Shown here: positions 36,651-46,504 of the stretch, one piece after another
Layout: every line of letters begins with the position of its first letter
How positions within the stretch are numbered: position 1 is the first letter of the stretch
Source: Psychrobacillus sp. FSL H8-0483
Lineage (GTDB): Bacteria > Bacillota > Bacilli > Bacillales_A > Planococcaceae
Direction of reading: 5' to 3'
Assembly: GCF_038637725.1 (NCBI RefSeq)
Contig: NZ_CP152052.1
Coordinates: 2,277,501-2,341,500 of the forward strand
DNA: 64,000 bases
The notes under the pieces: generated by a model
The model's database searches: none
Seen by the model: only the letters and a program-made list of their open reading frames with translations
Told to the model about the DNA's origin: nothing
Position numbers and translations under genes: made by a program

Positions 36651-38367
36651 GTTACTCAAAAATCTTTCCGTATATAAGTGGATAGTTCTAGCAGTCCTTG
36701 GATTAGTTTTCATACAGTCCATGACTGATCTTTATCTACCCACACTTATGTCAGATATTATTGATAAAGGCGTAGTATCAGGCGACACCAAATATATTTG
36801 GAAAATCGGTGGATTGATGCTTGTAGTTGCTGCAATTGGAGCAACAGCATCTATTATTGCTAGCTTTTACTCATCAAAAGCCGCTATGGGTCTTGGGCGT
36901 GATATTCGTTCTAAAGTATTTAATCATGTTGAACAATTCTCGCTTCAAGATTTTGATAAGATTGGCACCGCTTCATTAATTACCAGAACAACAAATGACA
37001 TTACACAAGTCCAACAAGTAGTTATTATGATGCTACGAATGGTTATTAGTGCACCTATTATGTTTATCGGTGGATTGATCATGGCAACATCAAAAGATGC
37101 GAAATTATCGCTTGTCATTGTTTTAGCTATGCCATTTCTTATTGGTTCTGTGCTTCTAATTCTTTATAAAGGTGTGCCACTTTTCCAAACAGTTCAAGAA
37201 CGGTTAGATAGATTGAATTTAGTTTTACGTGAAAATTTGACTGGAATTCGTGTTGTACGTGCCTTTAATCGTGAGAAGGAAGAAAAAGCTCGCCTTCAAA
37301 AAGCTAATCTAGAATTAACAGATGTTTCGATTAAAGTAAACAAAATCATGGCGTTTTTAATGCCAGTTATGATGCTTGTTATGAATTTGACAGTTATTGG
37401 TGTCATTTGGTTTGGTGGTATTCGCATTGACAATGGTGACATGCAAATAGGTGACCTAATGGCCTTTATTCAATACGTTATGCAAATTATGTTTGCGCTT
37501 GTTATGGCGTCCATGATGTTTGTTATGGTACCACGTGCTGCCGTATCCGCAAAACGTATTAATGAAGTGCTTGATATGAAACCAACATTCTTAGACGAAG
37601 GTACAATGTCAGCTAACCTAAAACAGGGAACGCTTGAATTTGACCACGTATCATTTAGTTATCCTGGAGCTGAGGAATCCGCATTAACGAATATTAGTTT
37701 CCATGCTCAGTCAGGTGAAATTACCGCTATCATCGGAGGTACAGGTGCTGGTAAGTCAACACTTGTGAACTTAATACCTCGTTTTTATGACGTGACGAAT
37801 GGTGCTATTCGAGTAAATGGTGTGGATGTTCGTGAATCTTCACACGAAGAAGTTCGTTCAAAAATCGGATTCGTCCCACAAAAAGCATTACTGTTTTCAG
37901 GAACAATTGCCGAAAACGTTCGCTTCGGGAAAGAAGATGCAACACTAGAGGAAATCGAGCACGCCGCTCGTATAGCTCAAGCAGAAGACTTTATTAGCAA
38001 AATGAAGGATGGCTATGAGTCTGTTATAACGCAAGGCGGCTCTAATGTATCCGGTGGTCAAAAACAGCGTTTGTCTATTGCACGAGCATTGGTTCGAAAA
38101 CCAGACATTTATATTTTCGATGACAGCTTTTCTGCACTAGATTACAAAACGGATGCTAAATTACGGGAGGCGTTGAAAGTTGAAACGCAGAACTCAACCG
38201 TAATTATCGTCGCACAACGTGTTAGTACAGTTATTGATGCTGATCAAATTATCGTGTTAGATAAAGGAGAAATTGCTGGCATCGGTACTCATAAAGAATT
38301 GCTAGAAAATAATAGTGTGTATCGTGAAATTGTTGAATCACAGCTCTCAGAGGAGGAAATCGCATGA
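36643..38367 (+). CDS. ABC exporter half-subunit, degenerate ATP site (BmrC/YheI-like)
   Basis: 574 aa: six transmembrane helices (about 15-300) fused to an ATPase domain with Walker A GGTGAGKSTLVNL, signature VSGGQKQRLSIAR and Walker B IYIFDDSFSALD. The catalytic Glu after Walker B is Asp, as in the degenerate partner of heterodimeric exporters such as BmrCD. Forms a pair with the next gene, whose start overlaps this stop. Probable multidrug or toxic peptide efflux at the cytoplasmic membrane. Confidence 0.93.
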   Translation: MIKLLKNLSVYKWIVLAVLGLVFIQSMTDLYLPTLMSDIIDKGVVSGDTKYIWKIGGLMLVVAAIGATASIIASFYSSKAAMGLGRDIRSKVFNHVEQFSLQDFDKIGTASLITRTTNDITQVQQVVIMMLRMVISAPIMFIGGLIMATSKDAKLSLVIVLAMPFLIGSVLLILYKGVPLFQTVQERLDRLNLVLRENLTGIRVVRAFNREKEEKARLQKANLELTDVSIKVNKIMAFLMPVMMLVMNLTVIGVIWFGGIRIDNGDMQIGDLMAFIQYVMQIMFALVMASMMFVMVPRAAVSAKRINEVLDMKPTFLDEGTMSANLKQGTLEFDHVSFSYPGAEESALTNISFHAQSGEITAIIGGTGAGKSTLVNLIPRFYDVTNGAIRVNGVDVRESSHEEVRSKIGFVPQKALLFSGTIAENVRFGKEDATLEEIEHAARIAQAEDFISKMKDGYESVITQGGSNVSGGQKQRLSIARALVRKPDIYIFDDSFSALDYKTDAKLREALKVETQNSTVIIVAQRVSTVIDADQIIVLDKGEIAGIGTHKELLENNSVYREIVESQLSEEEIA

Positions 38368-40226
38368 GTAAGCAAAAAAAATCGCAAGCTCAAGGTGGAG
38401 TCCACATGGGACCTGGCGGCGGAAATATGATGATGATGGGTGGTCAAAAGGCAAAAAACTTTAAAGGTACGTTTCGACGCCTTCTCTCCTACTTGAAACC
38501 ACGTCGTAATCAGTTACTCGCAGTATTTGTTGCAGCCATTTTGAGTACAGTTTTTATGATTGCAGGCCCGAAAATAATGGGGAACGCAATCACTAAATTA
38601 TTTGAAGGTGCTTATGGAAAGCTAAAAGGGGTACCCGGAGCTGCAATTGATTTTAATGGAATCGGTCAACTATTACTTCTTCTCGGTGGCTTATATATAT
38701 TCAGTAGCCTATTTAGCTATATTCAACAGTACATCATGTCGAGTGTAGCTCAAAAAACCGTTTATAGTTTAAGAGAAGATGTAAACGAAAAATTGGAGAA
38801 GATACCATTAAAATATTACGATGGTCGTCCAAATGGAGAAACTTTAAGTCGAGTAACCAATGATATCGATACAATAGGTAGTACACTTCAGCAAAGTGTG
38901 ACTCAGTTTATTACATCGATCGTTACTATTATTGGAATTATCATTATGATGCTAACAATAAGTCCTATTTTAACTTTAATATCCATTGTAAGTTTACCAA
39001 TGTCCATTTTCGTTATTCGACCTATATTAAAAAGATCACAAAAACACTTTGCATCCCAGCAAAAAAATCTTGGTCAATTAAATGGTCACATTGAAGAAAT
39101 GTATACCGGACATCAAGTCGTTAAAGCCTTTGGTCACGAGAAAAAGGCAGTTGATCAGTTTGATGAGATCAACGAAAAATTATATGAATCAGGTCGTAAA
39201 GCGCAATTTATCTCAGGAATGATTATGCCTTTAATGTTTTTCATTGGGAACTTAAGTTATGTTCTAATTAGCATTATTGGTGGTATTTTAGTCATAAACC
39301 GCGCCATCTCAATTGGTGACATTCAAGCATTTATTACGTATTCACGTCAGTTTACACAGCCAATTACACAAACAGCGAACATTGCGAACATTTTACAGTC
39401 CACAATTGCAGCTGCAGAGCGTGTTTTCGAATTGCTCGATGAGGAAGAAGAAGTCCAAGAAATAACATCGATGAAATTAGGAAGGGCAAAAGGCGAAGTC
39501 ACTTTTGAGCATGTCGATTTTGGATATGGAGATAACCTGTTAATAGAGGATATGAACATTCATGTTTTACCTGGTCAAACTGTCGCAATTGTAGGACCTA
39601 CTGGCGCTGGAAAAACAACATTGATCAATCTATTAATGAGGTTTTATGAACTAAATAATGGGAAAATCTTAATAGACGGACTCGACACTCGGAGTATGTC
39701 CCGCTCTGACCTTCGTACAACGTTTGGAATGGTACTACAAGATACATGGCTCTTCAACGGGACGATTAAAGATAATATTGCTTACGGGAAAAAAGGTGCA
39801 ACAGACGAGGAAATTTTCGCAGCTGCTAAAACAGCACGTGCTGATCACTTTATTCGTACATTACCTGATGGATATGAAACAGTTTTAAACGAAGAAGCAT
39901 CGAACATATCTCAAGGTCAAAAGCAGCTATTAACAATTGCTCGAGCTGTTCTTGCAGATCCTCCTATTATGATATTAGATGAAGCAACTTCAAGTGTGGA
40001 TACACGTACTGAATTGCTCATCCAACATGGGATGATTCGTTTAATGGAGGGAAGAACTAGCTTCGTTATTGCTCACCGCCTCTCTACGATTAAGGACGCT
40101 GATTTAATCTTAGTGATGGATCAAGGAAAAGTAATCGAACAAGGATCTCATACAGAGCTACTAAATGAAAATGGCTTTTATGCCGATTTGTATAACAGTC
40201 AGTTTTCTAACAAAATTTCTATATAA
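38364..40226 (+). CDS. ABC exporter half-subunit, canonical ATP site (BmrD/YheH-like)
   Basis: 620 aa: a Gly/Met-rich cytosolic leader (GPGGGNMMMMGG), six helices about 50-330, then an ATPase with GPTGAGKTTLINLL, signature ISQGQKQLLTIARA and Walker B MILDEATSSVD with the catalytic Glu. Start overlaps the upstream gene by four bases (ATGA). The complementary active and degenerate sites support a heterodimer. Last gene of the MarR-ABC-ABC operon. Confidence 0.94.
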   Translation: MSKQKKSQAQGGVHMGPGGGNMMMMGGQKAKNFKGTFRRLLSYLKPRRNQLLAVFVAAILSTVFMIAGPKIMGNAITKLFEGAYGKLKGVPGAAIDFNGIGQLLLLLGGLYIFSSLFSYIQQYIMSSVAQKTVYSLREDVNEKLEKIPLKYYDGRPNGETLSRVTNDIDTIGSTLQQSVTQFITSIVTIIGIIIMMLTISPILTLISIVSLPMSIFVIRPILKRSQKHFASQQKNLGQLNGHIEEMYTGHQVVKAFGHEKKAVDQFDEINEKLYESGRKAQFISGMIMPLMFFIGNLSYVLISIIGGILVINRAISIGDIQAFITYSRQFTQPITQTANIANILQSTIAAAERVFELLDEEEEVQEITSMKLGRAKGEVTFEHVDFGYGDNLLIEDMNIHVLPGQTVAIVGPTGAGKTTLINLLMRFYELNNGKILIDGLDTRSMSRSDLRTTFGMVLQDTWLFNGTIKDNIAYGKKGATDEEIFAAAKTARADHFIRTLPDGYETVLNEEASNISQGQKQLLTIARAVLADPPIMILDEATSSVDTRTELLIQHGMIRLMEGRTSFVIAHRLSTIKDADLILVMDQGKVIEQGSHTELLNENGFYADLYNSQFSNKISI

Positions 40227-40270
40227 GGTGAAACTTTATTCCTTGAGAATTATCTAATGTATTTCATAAT

Positions 40271-40446
40271 AATGCACCCTTTAAGTGCACCTTGTCTATG
40301 TCAATTCCAGAGTGCTTTGGACGGCACATAAGCTACACTATTACCGCTAGATTTAGAGGAGTTGGATGTGATTGCGTCACATCCAACTCCTCTATTTTCG
40401 GTAATCTTGTGGCGGTTATTTGTCCTTCGCACTCTTGGAACTGAGT
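40271..40446. repeat. Repeat copy 2: complete M1 foldback
   Basis: Long imperfect palindrome. Outer arms pair CCAGAGTGC...ACTATTACCG with CGGTAATCTTGTGG...GCACTCTTGG. The tip hairpin at 40355-40393 is AGAGGAGTTGGATGTGA/TCACATCCAACTCCTCT around TTGCG. No coding potential. Confidence 0.85.
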
Positions 40447-40540
40447 AGAAAAACATCTACTTTCTTACTCTTCAAGAATATCTCCGAGCTACCTGCTTTG
40501 CACTTGCACGTTTTTTTCATTAGACAAAGCGATCTCAGGT

Positions 40541-41254
40541 TTACACTTCTGCTTCTCCACTATCTTCCTTTACAGGCAGGAACATTTTAGCTTTTTTCAT
40601 TTTAGAATAATGAGCAATCGGTTGGTTTACTCGAAAATCATTCTTAATAAATGATGCCATTGTATTTTCGTTAATCATAGCGGTTACATTTTTCAAAATC
40701 CAAGGTGAATGACTAATATCTATGCGAAATAAGTGATCTTTCGTTTTTGTCCATAAATGATAACGTTCTGTCAGCCATTGATCAAATTGGTTAGTTTTAG
40801 TCGGGCTAGGTATTGGTTGAAATGTAGTAACAAGCGTTTCAGAAACATTTTTTCTATCTTTACTCGTGCTATGAAATGTACATGTATTCTTACGCCACAT
40901 CATGCTTATCTCTGCATAACGATAAGGCAAAAAGTTGCCGAGTTTTGTCAATTTTACAATTAACGAATTATTCACAAGTAAATTAAAGAAATGAACACCT
41001 ACTCTCCCCTTATACTTAACATACGTACGAACATTTAGTTGCAAATAAGATTTAAAACCAAGGGTTGGTGGAAAAAATCTAGGTCGATTTTCTTTTACTT
41101 CAAAGGATACTAACCCTATCCACGCTCTACCGTTATAGAGGTCCAGTTCTAGTTCAGGAGGAATATGTTCACGTAAATCATCCGGAGAAACTGGCCAATG
41201 TAGAAATAATACATCATGCCATTCTTGTGTCATTATCCACTCTTTCCTAAACAT
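40541..41254 (-). CDS. DUF2071 (YqjF-like) family protein
   Basis: 237 aa with the family's hallmark opening: WHDVLFLHWPVSPDDLREHIPP, then LELDLYNGRAWIGLVSFEV and later FNELNVRTYV-type sequence (SYLQLNVRTYVKYKGRVGVHF). Such proteins share a fold with acetoacetate decarboxylase but have no established function. ATG 41254 follows GGAAGAAGG; a second Met at residue 8 (MTQEWHD) also has a good ribosome site and matches the family start better. Monocistronic, flanked by repeats. Confidence 0.85.
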   Translation of the reverse strand: MFRKEWIMTQEWHDVLFLHWPVSPDDLREHIPPELELDLYNGRAWIGLVSFEVKENRPRFFPPTLGFKSYLQLNVRTYVKYKGRVGVHFFNLLVNNSLIVKLTKLGNFLPYRYAEISMMWRKNTCTFHSTSKDRKNVSETLVTTFQPIPSPTKTNQFDQWLTERYHLWTKTKDHLFRIDISHSPWILKNVTAMINENTMASFIKNDFRVNQPIAHYSKMKKAKMFLPVKEDSGEAEV

Positions 41255-41336
41255 TGTTTGCCTTCTTCCTATAGGATACTGATACTAAGTGTGTCCTATG
41301 CAGAGTGCATTCAAACTCGTAATAGCCCCCCTTCTT

Positions 41337-41674
41337 GCGCCCATTAAGTACAACATGTCTTTTGCCAATTCCAGCGTGCTTTGGGCGAAACATTAGCTAC
41401 ACTATTACTGCTTTCTTTAGAGGATCAGTATGTGATTGCGTCACATACTGATTCTCTATTTTCTGTAATCTTGTGCCGGCTGTTTGTCCGTCGCTCTCTT
41501 GGATTGTGAATGGACATGGTGCATTTGGTTTGGGTAATGAAAGATATGATCCTTTCCTATACCATTAAAAGCTTCCGAACATACAATTTCGGAAGCTCTG
41601 CGCTTCTTTATCGATCGATACTCCCTACTTCTTCTCTATTTCCACTTGCCATATGGATAAGCAAAAGAAAGTAA
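41337..41674. repeat. Repeat copy 3: M1 plus M2
   Basis: M1 (41337-41526) with tip hairpin AGAGGATCAGTATGTGA/TCACATACTGATTCTCT (41419-41457). M2 (41527-41674) has hairpin GCTTCCGAA/TTCGGAAGC (41570-41596) and the shared tail CCACTTGCCATAT...GCAAAAGAAAGTA. No gene in the 700-base gap 41255-41951. Confidence 0.85.
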
Positions 41675-41951
41675 AACACTGTTGTAACGAGTTCACGAGA
41701 CGTTTTAATTAATAAATGAGTAAATCTATTGTGATCTTTCTAACTTCGAATTTTGGTGAGGTCCAAAATGATGAAAAAAATTCTTTTCATTAAGACACGA
41801 ACTAGATATAAAATTTTAATTTTCAAGTAAATGGGACGCATGGTTAATAACTTAGATTGGTTAAACTCAATATAAGTTGCTAATAATGGGGAAAATGTTA
41901 GACGGGAGACGTTGTTGTTATAGGGGATCGACATGAAAGGAGTTTGTTGTC

Positions 41952-43376
41952 ATGAAAGAAACATCAGGAAGTACGATAAAGTGGGTTCCATTCTTCATTA
42001 CCATTGCAATTGGTATTATTATTTGGTTTATACCGGCACCTGCTGGAGTAGAAGAAAGTGCATGGCATTTGTTTGCTGTGTTTGTTGCGACAATTGTCGG
42101 GTTTATTTCAAAACCATTACCTATGGGAGCTATTTCAATTATTGCTCTGGCAGTGATCGCGGTGACTAATACGTTAACAATTGAAGAAACGCTAAGTGGG
42201 TTTGGTAATTCAACAATTTGGCTTATCGTTATTGCGTTCTTTATTTCGCGTGGATTTATTAAAACGGGTTTAGGTGAACGCATTGCTTATGTATTTGTTC
42301 GGTTATTTGGAAAGAAAACGTTAAGCTTGTCGTATTCTTTATTGATAAGTGATTTAATTTTGGCGCCTGCTATTCCGAGTAATACGGCACGTGCAGGTGG
42401 TGTGATTTTTCCTATTATCCAATCCTTATCACGTACATTTGGTTCTAAACCAGAAGACGGTACAGAACGTAAAATGGGAGCCTTTCTTTTGACGGTAGGA
42501 TTTCAAGGGAACTTGATTACATCTGCTATGTTTATGACAGCCATGGCAGCCAATCCTTTAATTGTTAAGCTAGCGAGTGATACGGCTGGTGTGACAATAA
42601 CGTGGTTTGGATGGGCAACCGCTATGATTGTTCCTGGATTAGTAGCATTGATTGTTGTTCCATTTATTATCTATAAGTTTTTTCCTCCAGAGATTAAACA
42701 AACTCCAGAAGCAAGTCGAATTGCAAAAGAGAAATTAGATGAGTTTGGGCCTTTAAAAAGCTCTGAGAAACGCATGATTGCAGTGTTTATTGTTGTTTTA
42801 GGGCTTTGGATTGGTGGGGATTCTTTAGGTATTGGTGCCACAACAGCTGCTTTAATTGGACTTTCCTTACTTTTATTATTAGAAGTACTGATATGGTCAG
42901 ATATTAAGAAGGAACAAGGAGCATGGGATACGCTTGTTTGGTTTGCAACGCTCTTTATGATGGCCTCTTACATGAACAAGCTTGGACTGATTCCATGGTT
43001 TAGTAAAGAGGTCAGTTCGTTTGTGTCTGGCTATAACTGGATGTTTGCGGTATTGATATTAGCACTTATCTATTTCTATTCACACTATTTCTTTGCAAGT
43101 TCTACAGCGCATATTAGTGCTATGTATGCCGCGTTTCTATCTGTTATGCTTCAAGCGGGAGCACCGGCCATGCTTGCGGTGATCCTATTAGCAGCATTCA
43201 GTAATTTATTTGGTGCTACAACTCATTACGGCGCTGGTCCTGCCCCTGTATTCTTTGGCGCAGGTTATATTGAACAGAAGAAATGGTGGACGGTAGGCTT
43301 TATTGTTTCTATCGTTACAATTCTCATTTTTCTTATAGTCGGTGGCTTATGGTGGAAACTACTTGGCTATTGGTAA
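41952..43376 (+). CDS. DASS-family (SLC13) anion:sodium symporter
   Basis: 474 aa, about 12 hydrophobic segments. Matches the divalent anion:Na+ symporter family (CitT/YflS group): FGNSTIWLIVIAFFISRGF, the SNTARAGGVIFPI signature near residue 145 and the C-terminal GATTHYGAGPAPVFFGAGY. Family members import dicarboxylates or tricarboxylates such as malate, 2-oxoglutarate or citrate. ATG after AAGGAGTTTGTTGTC. Monocistronic, followed by two hairpins. Exact substrate unknown. Confidence 0.93.
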   Translation: MKETSGSTIKWVPFFITIAIGIIIWFIPAPAGVEESAWHLFAVFVATIVGFISKPLPMGAISIIALAVIAVTNTLTIEETLSGFGNSTIWLIVIAFFISRGFIKTGLGERIAYVFVRLFGKKTLSLSYSLLISDLILAPAIPSNTARAGGVIFPIIQSLSRTFGSKPEDGTERKMGAFLLTVGFQGNLITSAMFMTAMAANPLIVKLASDTAGVTITWFGWATAMIVPGLVALIVVPFIIYKFFPPEIKQTPEASRIAKEKLDEFGPLKSSEKRMIAVFIVVLGLWIGGDSLGIGATTAALIGLSLLLLLEVLIWSDIKKEQGAWDTLVWFATLFMMASYMNKLGLIPWFSKEVSSFVSGYNWMFAVLILALIYFYSHYFFASSTAHISAMYAAFLSVMLQAGAPAMLAVILLAAFSNLFGATTHYGAGPAPVFFGAGYIEQKKWWTVGFIVSIVTILIFLIVGGLWWKLLGYW

Positions 43377-43386
43377 CAAAGAATTG

Positions 43387-43432
43387 AGCACGGCTACACA
43401 AGGACAACAGGTTTTTTTAGTCGTGCTTTTTA
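43387..43432 (+). terminator. Terminator after the DASS carrier gene
   Basis: Arms AGCACGGCTA and TAGTCGTGCT then TTTTTA. A second stem, AGCACAATCA/TGATTGTGCT, follows at 43454-43491. Confidence 0.75.
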
Positions 43433-43530
43433 CTATTCTTTGCCCTTACTCATAGCACAATCATCCTAAAATATTGGGTTGATTGTGCTTTGACAAAGAA
43501 ACAAAAGATATTACTTACAGCTAAGGATTT

Positions 43531-44136
43531 TTATGCAGACTTGACTTTCATTAGCGTTTTTATCCCAAAACCGACCAACACTAATCCTACGATTAAATTT
43601 AATACTTTCAGAATAGCTGGTGCCAAAAATATCGTCAGAAAACTACCTAAAATCGAAATCATTGTTAGAAAAAATAACGTCGATAAAACTGCTCCGAGCC
43701 CAAAAGAATATAGGTCCTGTTGTGTTATATTTTCTTCGACTATTTTTGTCGAGAAAACACCAGCCCAGAATAAGATCGTTAAAGGATTCGAAACAGTTAA
43801 AACAACTGTTTTCCAAAAAACACTCCCTGCACCTTGTTCCAAATTCGGCATTAGAGACACATCGAAAAAACCTACTATATTACTTAAACCAAAAACAATT
43901 AAGACAGCTGCCCCAAAGTAATGTATCATTTGTTTTGCTTTTTTATATTTGTTCAATATCGCTCCTATACCAAACATCGCAGCAAGAATGAATAAGCAAT
44001 CCACAATGACTACACCTAAAACGCCAACCTCTGCTTCAACAAATCCTGATGTTGCAGCAGTCTGAAAAATAAATAAGCAGATAGGCCCTACAGCAATCTG
44101 TAGGAACATCCCAAATCGAAACCCTTTCCAAATCAT
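43531..44136 (-). CDS. LysE-family amino-acid exporter
   Basis: 201 aa with six predicted helices. N-terminal FGMFLQIAVGPICLFIFQTA carries the LysE/RhtB pattern with the conserved Gly-Pro, and SNPLTILFWAGVFS is the family's second signature. Exports amino acids or related metabolites. Starts 12 bases after the stop of the Lrp-like gene, so the two form an operon in which the regulator probably senses the exported amino acid. Confidence 0.92.
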   Translation of the reverse strand: MIWKGFRFGMFLQIAVGPICLFIFQTAATSGFVEAEVGVLGVVIVDCLFILAAMFGIGAILNKYKKAKQMIHYFGAAVLIVFGLSNIVGFFDVSLMPNLEQGAGSVFWKTVVLTVSNPLTILFWAGVFSTKIVEENITQQDLYSFGLGAVLSTLFFLTMISILGSFLTIFLAPAILKVLNLIVGLVLVGFGIKTLMKVKSA

Positions 44137-44147
44137 CCACTACACAC

Positions 44148-44591
44148 CTACCTATTCGAGTTTTCTTTTAGTGTGGATAATACGATTAGCGTATTGGACG
44201 TGGCAACACCTTGAATCGATTTTAGCCTGTCATTTAGTAGAATCTCTAATTCTGCCGTGTCCTCTACTAACACTTTCAACAAATAGTCATATTCACCAGC
44301 CATATGGTGACATTCAATTACTTCTGTAAACTGGATGATAGCTTCTCTGAAATTCTTTATATTCGCTGCATGGTCAATATTCAAGAATATCATCGCTAAT
44401 AATTTATATCCCATTTTTTCTCGATTTATTTTCACTGTGTATTGCTCAATAATCTTTGAATCTTCTAGCTTTCGGATTCGTTCGGATACTGCAGGTATTG
44501 ATAAGTTCACTTGCTTGCTGATTTCCGATGCTGTAGCCCTTCCATTCTTCTTTAAAGCTTCTAAAATCTTCGCATCAATTAGATCTATCAG
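44148..44591 (-). CDS. Lrp/AsnC-family regulator, apparently with a CTG start
   Basis: 147 aa when started at CTG 44591, directly behind GGAGGGGGAA. The conserved N-terminus LIDLIDAKILEALKKNGRAT and ASEISKQVNLSIPAVSERIR helix-turn-helix lies upstream of the first ordinary start codon (GTG at 44510), which would remove half the DNA-binding domain. The frame is open further upstream but no ATG/GTG/TTG is placed well. C-terminal RAM ligand-binding domain (VIECHHMAGEYDYLLKVLVED). Likely regulates the adjacent LysE exporter. Confidence 0.85.
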   Translation of the reverse strand: MIDLIDAKILEALKKNGRATASEISKQVNLSIPAVSERIRKLEDSKIIEQYTVKINREKMGYKLLAMIFLNIDHAANIKNFREAIIQFTEVIECHHMAGEYDYLLKVLVEDTAELEILLNDRLKSIQGVATSNTLIVLSTLKENSNR

Positions 44592-44770
44592 TTCCCCCTC
44601 CTTTTCTCTGTATTTTAATTCATTATATGTAACTACTTTAAATAAAGTAAATACTTTTAAAAAATACAGTAAAAATTAAATGAATATATATAAAAAACTT
44701 AATAATTTAATTTTACACTCAAATTAACGAAGGAATACCTAATAATTTTAAGCATTAAGAAAACTAGCAT

Positions 44771-45309
44771 GCGCTGCCCTTTAAGTGCATCTTGACCTTC
44801 ACATTCCAGTGACCTTTGAACGTCGCATCCGCTACACTATTACCGTTTGATTTAGAGGATCTGGTAATCTTGTGGTGGATGCTTGTCCGTCACCAACTTG
44901 GAATGTGAATGGACATGATGAATTTGCTTTGGCTAATGAGGGAAGAAATCCTTTCCTACTCTATTAAAGGCGTCCGAAGATACAATTTCGGACGCTTTCC
45001 GCTTTTTTTATCCATTGACACTAATTATTGTTACTCTATTTCCACTTGCCATATTGAAAAGTAAAGGAAAGTACAGCAGTTATTGATTGGACGAAGCATA
45101 TTGTCTTTCATATTTGACCTGTTGATTGAAGCGGAAGGCGGCGACTCCTTGGGGATTAGCAAGCAAATCAAGACCCTGGACTGAGTACAGCGAAATTAAT
45201 TTTTGCGACGAGCTTGCGCAGGAGCAAGGGAAACGGCTTGATGCTTGCCGCCTGAAGCGGAAATCAACAAGTTCATGGCATAAAATTTATATACTTTATT
45301 ATTCTTTAG
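44771..45309. repeat. Repeat copy 4: M1-M2-M3 (M1 tip deleted)
   Basis: M1 from 44771; its tip hairpin is lost (TTTAGAGGATCTGGTAATC). M2 hairpin GCGTCCGAA/TTCGGACGC at 44970-44995. M3 about 45080-45309 with GACGAGCTTGCGCAGGAGC and CTGAAGCGGAAATCAAC. Open frames inside M3 are incidental. Confidence 0.85.
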
Positions 45310-45350
45310 GCTTTGTTTAATAGTATTGTTGTTTTTCAGGCAAAAAATAT

Positions 45351-45380
45351 GGGAACGTCTGATTTGGACGTTCCCTTTCT
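45351..45380. terminator. Terminator-like hairpin
   Basis: GGGAACGTC-tgatttg-GACGTTCCC followed by TTTCTT on plus and ATATTTTTT on minus; probably ends the VOC gene transcript. Confidence 0.65.
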
Positions 45381-45432
45381 TATTCCGTTAAAGCACCCGT
45401 TAATGAAATAAGGTAATTTATTTATTATAATC

Positions 45433-45804
45433 TTACCAGTGTACTTGAAGTTTATTACCATTTGGGTCATAAAAGTGGAAAAAGGCATGACCATTATCTT
45501 CTTTTATATCCTCGACCTTAACTTGATTATCAATTAAGTGTTGATGAAATTTAGATAATTCTGGACTTGTAAAGCCAATGCTAAATTCTTGTTCATTATC
45601 AATTGTAAAATGTGCAAATGTTTCATCTTCGGTAGGAACTAAGATAAGTAAGAAAGGTCCTTCATTTACTTTTAAAATTGCAAGTTCCTCAGTATTGTTT
45701 AGTAACTGGAGCCCTAATACATCTCTATACCATTGTGCAGACAGTTCTAAATCTTTTACAGGAATTCTAATATAATGTACTTGTTCAATAAATGATTTAC
45801 TCAT
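45433..45804 (-). CDS. VOC-superfamily (glyoxalase-like) protein
   Basis: 123 aa, one vicinal-oxygen-chelate domain: VHYIRIPVKDLELSAQWYRD...VLGLQLL at the N-terminus and AFFHFYDPNGNKLQVHW at the C-terminus, which are the paired beta-alpha-beta-beta-beta modules. Dimerisation normally builds the metal site. Metal ligands are not certain from sequence alone, and a precise reaction cannot be assigned. ATG eight bases after AAAGGAGAG. Confidence 0.87.
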   Translation of the reverse strand: MSKSFIEQVHYIRIPVKDLELSAQWYRDVLGLQLLNNTEELAILKVNEGPFLLILVPTEDETFAHFTIDNEQEFSIGFTSPELSKFHQHLIDNQVKVEDIKEDNGHAFFHFYDPNGNKLQVHW

Positions 45805-45992
45805 AGCCTTCTCTCCTTTATTTAATCCGGTATATCAAATAGTTCCCTTTCTATATACCTTTTTCCTTCCGATTATTGAATTAACCTGCCCTTTAACGGA
45901 ACAATAAACTTCTTATTATTCTGAAAATTCCAATAACCTTATTTTATCATAAGTTATGTTAACTGAGAAAGAACAACTGTCTAATTAGCTCT

Positions 45993-46283
45993 TCATAATT
46001 TTGTTAGTTGCTGACAAAACAAAGCGATTTCTTCTCGTTCTGCTAGTGGTAGGGTTACATATTCAGCATGGTGCTGCACAGTTAACGCCTGTAGTTCTGT
46101 CTCGTAGACCGTCCTTTGTTGAACAATCCCATTGATTCCGTTCGTTTGCAAAACAGCTGCATCATATGTTGTAAAAGCTCGGGCCTGTTCCTCGTCCTCT
46201 GTTAGGGCATTTTCACAGTCACGGTTCGCAACAAACTGCTCGCCTACTTGGATAATGTAGTAAATATAATTGGGTTCTTCCAC
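45993..46283 (-). CDS. Hypothetical protein (96 aa)
   Basis: GTG start nine bases after AGGAGG. Begins MEEPNYIYYIIQVGEQFVAN; acidic, Gln-rich, no membrane segment or known motif. The end (LPLAEREEIALFCQQLTKL) looks helical. Not recognised. Confidence 0.6.
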   Translation of the reverse strand: MEEPNYIYYIIQVGEQFVANRDCENALTEDEEQARAFTTYDAAVLQTNGINGIVQQRTVYETELQALTVQHHAEYVTLPLAEREEIALFCQQLTKL

Positions 46284-46504
46284 ACTGCCGGTCCTCCTTA
46301 CCTTAAAAGGAAAAGTTCTTCTATCATAGCATAATAAGTCGGATAAAAGTTCTATACATCTCTAGATTCAATCAAAACATAGTGCCGACTAATAATTTTT
46401 AAAAATTCAGTGATAATACTAGAAATACATAATGTAATGTTTTTTTGGGAAGGAACCTGTAATATGAAAGGGAATAATCTATTTTCTTACAGGAGGAATT
46501 GCAC

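Noticed and set aside
43490-43991. Two long plus-strand frames of over 120 codons
   Set aside because: Antisense to the LysE-family exporter, whose signatures and membrane pattern are clear on the minus strand.
45126-45320. 65-codon open frame between the Lrp and VOC genes
   Set aside because: Lies wholly inside repeat module M3, and the frame is not kept in other copies.
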